Shown here one piece after another: positions 32,808 through 35,972 of a DNA stretch of 35,972 nucleotides (within the stretch, counting starts at the first letter, position 1; each line of letters opens with the position of its first letter). The notes beneath the pieces are model-generated. The model searched no databases, had not been told where the DNA came from, and saw only the letters and a list, made by a program, of their open reading frames with translations. The DNA is from Candidatus Saccharimonadota bacterium (GTDB lineage: Bacteria > Patescibacteriota > Saccharimonadia > Saccharimonadales > Saccharimonadaceae), in assembly GCA_017514675.1 (NCBI GenBank), contig JAFWIY010000027.1, positions 1-35,972 of the forward strand, in the 5' to 3' direction. Both the position numbers and the translations under genes were made by a program.

Positions 32808-33578
32808 ATGGCGTATTACGATGACGAAACAAATATCCTAAAGGATTTCCGCGAATGCAGAGATGAAGACTTATGCCCACTAGATAAAAAGACTACGGAA
32901 TTACTACAAAGGATTCAAGATGAAGAAGCGTGGAGCCACTCAAACCGAAAGTCCGATCCACCCCCTGATTTTTATTCCGACAAATATACATTAATGATGG
33001 AGGTCATGAGAGTTGATGACCATGCTTTCATAAATGATAAAGGTAGGGTAATTAATCCTCATATTCAGAAAGAAAACAAAACGTATAAAGATATTCAGGG
33101 CTTTCTTGAAAAACAAGGTGTTCATTTTTCTGGCGACATAATAGTTAATGCGCCAACAAATTTGTCTACGGAAGACGATCATAGCTACGATAAATACGTA
33201 GCGAATTTTAGGAGAGTACTGGAGAAGCATGATTCGAATTACGATTTATACACGAGTAACCATGAAGGATATAAACTCGCTTACTTCATCCTGGACGAAT
33301 CATCGCCTTACATGCAGGTTAGCAGCCCAGACGATAAAATAGCCGTCGTTGGGAAAGCAGTCAAAGCAAGGCTGCACCTACCTTTCCTAGACAAGGCATT
33401 TATCGATACCTTAGCAGCATCAAAAGCAGATTATTTTATATGGTATATGCCATATAAACATTTTAAATCCAAAGAAATGGTTAGATTACCGCAAGCTGTT
33501 ATTTACTCAAAAGATATTTTGGGTGCGATAACAATTCAGGAATACAATCGTGAACTTTTGTCTAGTATTGAGATATAA
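32808..33578 (+). CDS. Unknown protein, 256 aa
   Basis: A soluble, acidic protein beginning MAYYDDETN with a charged N-terminal third and several aromatic-rich strands later (ADYFIWYMPYKHFKSKEMV). No signal peptide, membrane segment or known motif is visible. A TTG at 32793 is in frame but falls on the -10 element TATAAT (32788-32793); the ATG at 32808 is chosen and would have a leader of about 8 nt. It stands alone in the accessory region, followed by the palindrome array. Confidence 0.7.
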   Translation: MAYYDDETNILKDFRECRDEDLCPLDKKTTELLQRIQDEEAWSHSNRKSDPPPDFYSDKYTLMMEVMRVDDHAFINDKGRVINPHIQKENKTYKDIQGFLEKQGVHFSGDIIVNAPTNLSTEDDHSYDKYVANFRRVLEKHDSNYDLYTSNHEGYKLAYFILDESSPYMQVSSPDDKIAVVGKAVKARLHLPFLDKAFIDTLAASKADYFIWYMPYKHFKSKEMVRLPQAVIYSKDILGAITIQEYNRELLSSIEI

Positions 33579-33648
33579 GACAGAAAAATATTACCACTAG
33601 CACACAAATAATCAATTGCGTCATAACAGATTAGGACCACAATTTAGT

Positions 33649-33955
33649 CCACTTGTTTACAAGTGGATATTTTTATAAAAAAGTACTGCTCAACCGCTTG
33701 TTTACAAGCGGTAACTACGGGGGTAGCACCGATTATTTACAATCGGTCAATTATAAGGGTGGCACAGATTGTACACAATCGGTGAATTATAGCCAGATTA
33801 CATAATAAACCAAGAAAAAAGTACCGCTCAACCGCTTGTACACAAGCGGTGCTTACAGGGGTAGCACCGATTGTACGCAATCGGTGGAATATAGCCAAAT
33901 TACACAATAAAACCAAAATAAGGCAATACTCCCCTATCCACTACAACGCAAGTGG
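33649..33955. repeat. Array of seven 18-bp palindromes in two tandem units
   Basis: Near-perfect 18-bp palindromes lie at 33649, 33694, 33729, 33765, 33832, 33867 and 33938. Arm types are CCACTTG (first, and degenerate in the last), CCGCTTG (second, fifth) and CCGATTG-like (third, fourth, sixth); each arm change is matched in the opposite arm. Centre spacings are 45, 35, 36, 67, 35 and 71 bp. A longer direct repeat starts at 33680 and 33818 (AAAAAAGTAC, then CGCTCAACCGCTTGT). No gene is visible in 33579-34073. Suited to bind a dimeric protein repeatedly or to fold as a string of hairpins; the function is unknown. Confidence 0.85.
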
Positions 33956-34003
33956 ACGATGTAAAGAAACATCTCGAAAGCTTGGTCTCATATAATAACT
34001 AGC

Positions 34004-34031
34004 AAAATAGCCGCCCTATGGCGGTTATTTT
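34004..34031. terminator. Terminator-like hairpin after the palindrome array
   Basis: AAAATAGCCGCC (34004-34015) pairs with GGCGGTTATTTT (34020-34031) with a 4-nt loop; U-rich on both strands. Confidence 0.7.
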
Positions 34032-34073
34032 GTGCCCATAAATTACGGAACCCTGCAAGGATTTATCTATATA

Positions 34074-34232
34074 TCATAAAGAGCTGCACCCTTTTAGTTC
34101 TTTGCCGACTCCCATATCTTGTGGTCGGTATGTTCCAAAAAGCACAATATCTTGTGGTGATTTTCCATCAATTCCATACATTATTTCGGTTTTGATGGTC
34201 GATAGTTGGCTTTTTGTTGGCTTATCATTCTT
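34074..34232 (-). pseudogene. Probable gene remnant on the minus strand
   Basis: Between an in-frame TAA at 34235 and a TGA at 34074 the minus strand reads 52 protein-like residues (KPTKSQLSTIKTEIMYG, then GKSPQDIVLFGTYRPQDMG). The only ATG is at 34181 and there is no ribosome-binding site. It is probably the tail of a broken gene; I do not recognise it. It contains the left copy of the 19-bp direct repeat. Confidence 0.4.
34206..34224 (+). repeat. 19-bp direct repeat, left copy
   Basis: TTGGCTTTTTGTTGGCTTA occurs exactly here and at 34868-34886. The two copies bracket the DUF4180 gene with 643 bp between them, as an insertion boundary or attachment site would. Confidence 0.6.
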
Positions 34233-34314
34233 TTATGACAGTTAAATCATTATAAGTCTTAGATAATTATATTCCGGAGATAACGCTCTATCGTTCATCC
34301 CGACAAACTTGAAA

Positions 34315-34677
34315 TTAGCGTGTCAGCATATCCACGGCTTCATCTTCTGTGGCAACAAAGAATACATCTTTGCCTTTGTTGCCCTCGTAGATGAAGTCCT
34401 TCAGCGGCTTGCTGGTGTAATGCGTATAGTCACCGTAGATGGCGATGCGCCCACCATAGTTGATGTACTTCTGCAAAATCTCTCCGGCAAGCCCGCTGCC
34501 GAGGATAAAGAACTCCTCGACAATCAATTTCTTGTTAATCACGATATTCTTTGTTCCCACATCATATTTTGCTCTCATCAGCACATCCAACGCTGACTGA
34601 GCATCTGTAATCACCGGCTCATCTGCCATCACAATGGCGCAGATAATGCCGTTCTTTTCTGTCTTCTTAAATTCCAT
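34315..34677 (-). CDS. DUF4180 domain protein
   Basis: 120 aa, one complete DUF4180 domain. Recognised from DAQSALDVLMRAKYD, the EEFFILGSGLAGEILQKYINYGGRIAIYGDY run and KPLKDFIYEGNKGKDVFFV. Function unknown; members are scattered in Firmicutes and often lie beside transport or regulator genes. GGAG stands 8 nt before the ATG and TATAAT at 34769-34764 gives a leader of about 80 nt. The gene lies between two exact copies of a 19-bp repeat and among gene remnants, which suggests recent acquisition. Confidence 0.9.
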   Translation of the reverse strand: MEFKKTEKNGIICAIVMADEPVITDAQSALDVLMRAKYDVGTKNIVINKKLIVEEFFILGSGLAGEILQKYINYGGRIAIYGDYTHYTSKPLKDFIYEGNKGKDVFFVATEDEAVDMLTR

Positions 34678-34867
34678 AATTATTTCTCCATAAATCTCGA
34701 TTTGTCATCGTAAATAAAACTGCTGATTTTCTATACCAAGGGATTTCTCCCTCAGATAAGTAAATTATATCATCCGAGTAAAGAACTCTTATTTACTATT
34801 TGATCTGCAAACCCATTCATGAAATACAAATATGTACCCATCACAAAATACCAATACGTCATTTTGG

Positions 34868-34886
34868 TTGGCTTTTTGTTGGCTTA
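34868..34886 (+). repeat. 19-bp direct repeat, right copy
   Basis: Exact copy of 34206-34224. It is followed directly by a minus-strand terminator hairpin (34888-34918). The space 34678-34867 holds the DUF4180 promoter and an in-frame stretch of about 30 codons on the minus strand (MTYWYFVMGTYLYF onward) that may be another remnant. Confidence 0.6.
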
Positions 34887-34887
34887 A

Positions 34888-34918
34888 AAAAATGAAATGC
34901 CCTAAAATAGGGCATTTC
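34888..34918 (-). terminator. Terminator reading left
   Basis: A perfect 10-bp stem GAAATGCCCT/AGGGCATTTC (34894-34903 with 34909-34918); on the minus strand it is followed by seven T within ATTTTTTT. It would end a leftward transcript from 34919-35300, but I see no gene there on that strand. Confidence 0.8.
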
Positions 34919-35018
34919 CAGGGTTTTGAGACTATTCGAGTTCAATAGTTAATTGCGGCAATCCTCGCAGGGTTGTCGTATTTTAGCTTGGTTCGAACTA
35001 TTCTTCAACTAGTACAAA

Positions 35019-35213
35019 TTGCTTATGCTTGCGTTATTGAACCGGCGACATATAATAGTAGTTAACGAAAAAGTTGCGCGAATATTGAAGACCAACGACT
35101 GTAACGTTGGTTTGGTGGCTCGAACGAAAAACACCTCAATTTACTACAAGGTAAGGTCGCCTAGAAAGCGATTAGACTTCCGTAGGAAAAAATCTATGGG
35201 ATGCTTTTCCTAA
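35019..35213 (+). CDS. Doubtful basic ORF in the leader of the recombinase region
   Basis: 64 codons; basic, Arg/Lys-rich second half (SPRKRLDFRRKK). A promoter TTGCGT (35029-35034), 16 bp, TATAAT (35051-35056) lies inside the frame, so a transcript would start near 35063 and lack the first codons. More likely the stretch 34919-35287 is a structured untranslated leader: it also contains CCAACG/CGTTGG and a perfect 10-bp hairpin (35210-35232). Confidence 0.25.
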   Translation: MLMLALLNRRHIIVVNEKVARILKTNDCNVGLVARTKNTSIYYKVRSPRKRLDFRRKKSMGCFS

Positions 35214-35263
35214 TTATTTATCAAATAATTAGAGCGAACATTCGTGTTGTGGAGTTTAGAATG

Positions 35264-35284
35264 TTCTGTTCTGAAAGGACAGAA
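35264..35284 (+). promoter_or_regulatory. Hairpin covering the ribosome-binding site of the small ORF
   Basis: TTCTGTTCT (35264-35272) pairs with AGGACAGAA (35276-35284) over nine pairs with a GAA loop. The AGGA used for the following small ORF is in the stem, so translation would be off while the hairpin holds. Confidence 0.5.
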
Positions 35285-35289
35285 TTGAT

Positions 35290-35445
35290 GTGGACCCGGA
35301 ATTCACAGAATCAGATAGTCACGACGGCGTGGCAAACCTTATTTCAGTTTTGCGTATTTGCGAACAAATCGAAACAAACAAAGAGACGATCGAGAAGAAC
35401 TCAGACCAGGGCGAGTGTAACGACGGCATTATCGTTACGTACTAG
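35290..35445 (+). CDS. Small acidic protein upstream of the serine recombinase
   Basis: 51 aa from a GTG (VDPEFTESDSHDGVANLIS, then a charged helix EQIETNKETIEKN). Composition and helix pattern look real, unlike the competing frame at 35201-35503 on the same strand. AGGA lies 10 nt upstream inside a hairpin. It ends 59 nt before the recombinase and may be a small regulator of it; no family recognised. Confidence 0.45.
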   Translation: MDPEFTESDSHDGVANLISVLRICEQIETNKETIEKNSDQGECNDGIIVTY

Positions 35446-35504
35446 CTTTTATTCCCTTTATCGGTATAATGTTTTGCTAACAAAGCGAAGAATCGAGCGT
35501 TAGC

Positions 35505-35972
35505 ATGAAACTGTTAGACTATGTAGGAATGGCGCCCGAACCTGCGGAGAAGCCTTTACGTTACGTCATATACGTGCGTAAATCTTCCGAGGACGCCGAG
35601 GCGCAAGCTAAATCATTACCAGACCAAATCGCGGCATGCAAAGAATATGCCAGAGCGAAAGGATTGCTCGTGGTAGGCGAGCCAATTCAAGAATCAAAGT
35701 CTGCTAAGAAAAGCGGTAATCGTCCACTCTTCTTGCAGATGCTAAAAGATATCGAGAAAGGCAAATACGACGGCATTCTGGCTTGGCACCCAGACCGTCT
35801 ATCTCGTAATTCACTAGAGGCCGGCAAAATTGTGGATATGGTAGATAACGACACGATTAAAGACCTTAAATTTCCAACCCTAGAATTTACCAACGATTCA
35901 AGCGGTAAGTTACTACTAAACATCATGTTTGCGATGTCTAAGCAGTACTCCGAGCATTTGAGCGAAAGCGTA
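35505..35972 (+). CDS. Large serine recombinase, N-terminal part (cut by window end)
   Basis: 156 codons are visible. The resolvase/invertase catalytic domain begins at about residue 19: YVIYVRKSSEDAE holds the nucleophilic serine, SLPDQIAACKEYA follows, then GNRPLFLQMLKDIEKGKYDGILAWHPDRLSRN with the conserved arginines of the active site, and LLLNIMFAMSKQYSEHLSE, the start of the long E helix. Such enzymes integrate and excise phages and integrative elements. A TATAAT at 35465-35470 gives a leader of about 28 nt; no ribosome-binding site is clear. The full gene would carry zinc-ribbon and coiled-coil DNA-binding parts beyond the window. Confidence 0.92.
   Translation, partial: MKLLDYVGMAPEPAEKPLRYVIYVRKSSEDAEAQAKSLPDQIAACKEYARAKGLLVVGEPIQESKSAKKSGNRPLFLQMLKDIEKGKYDGILAWHPDRLSRNSLEAGKIVDMVDNDTIKDLKFPTLEFTNDSSGKLLLNIMFAMSKQYSEHLSESV

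Noticed and set aside
33719-33775. T-box riboswitch motif (AGGGTGG followed by CAC)
   Set aside because: The resemblance is limited to a few bases; there is no stem I, no specifier loop and no downstream amino-acid gene, and the motif is part of the tandem palindrome units.
33649-33955. CRISPR array
   Set aside because: The repeated units are 18-bp palindromes that vary in sequence, the spacing is uneven, the space between units is itself repeated, and no cas gene is present.
35201-35503. 100-codon plus-strand frame before the recombinase
   Set aside because: Ser/Thr/Arg-rich low-order composition; the overlapping frame at 35290-35445 is far more protein-like.

Overview
The window looks like a chromosome segment from a reduced-genome, Gram-positive-type bacterium of the Candidate Phyla Radiation, most likely Saccharibacteria (TM7). 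This is inference from small tightly packed genes, a PilB-like ATPase with a prepilin, a ComEC protein without an obvious nuclease domain, large surface proteins with a PNTG-type anchor motif, and a very compact promoter style. The standard genetic code fits: full-length housekeeping genes contain no internal UGA, and UGA is used as a stop.

Layout. 1-2885: the N-terminal 961 residues of a giant secreted surface protein (minus), cut by the window edge. Its promoter overlaps that of aspS and carries nine G in the -10/-35 spacer. 3-9.5 kb: aspS, an ABC-2 exporter pair, tRNA-Arg(UCU), a methyltransferase and a PilB/GspE ATPase. 9.5-16.6 kb: three small unknown plus-strand genes, tRNA-Ser, yebC, a membrane protein, comEC, two tRNA-Arg genes followed by a copy of a tRNA 3' end, an AbrB/MraZ-like regulator, tRNA-CAU, a prepilin, a PH-type membrane protein and ruvB. 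16.7-19.2 kb: a second surface protein with InlB-type repeats and a BspA/DUF285 region. 19.3-23.5 kb: dnaK with two CIRCE operators, then a short phosphotransacetylase-like gene overlapping a glmM-like mutase. 23.5-31.5 kb: envelope polysaccharide functions (flippase-like protein, GNAT enzyme, O-antigen ligase/polymerase, GT4 glycosyltransferase, WcaJ-type initiating transferase, glmS) and a small membrane protein. 31.5-35.97 kb: an accessory region with a zinc-ribbon protein, a cyclophilin-like protein, gene remnants, an unknown gene, an array of seven 18-bp palindromes, DUF4180 flanked by a 19-bp direct repeat, and the start of a large serine recombinase.

How it works together. glmS and the GlmM-like mutase feed amino-sugar precursors to the WcaJ/GT4/ligase/flippase group that builds a surface glycan. 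The two large surface proteins, the pilin/PilB parts and ComEC point to a cell built for contact with other cells and DNA uptake.

Three sequence-level patterns stand out. (1) At least ten coding genes have a TATAAT-like -10 element exactly 6 or 7 nt before the ATG, implying leaderless mRNAs; the tRNAs likewise have almost no 5' leader. (2) Large nested palindromes occur at three places with a shared core, one of them inside an open reading frame, and a fourth unrelated palindrome sits in-frame in the neighbouring glycosyltransferase, as Rickettsia palindromic elements do. (3) The giant surface protein has a homopolymer-controlled promoter typical of phase variation.
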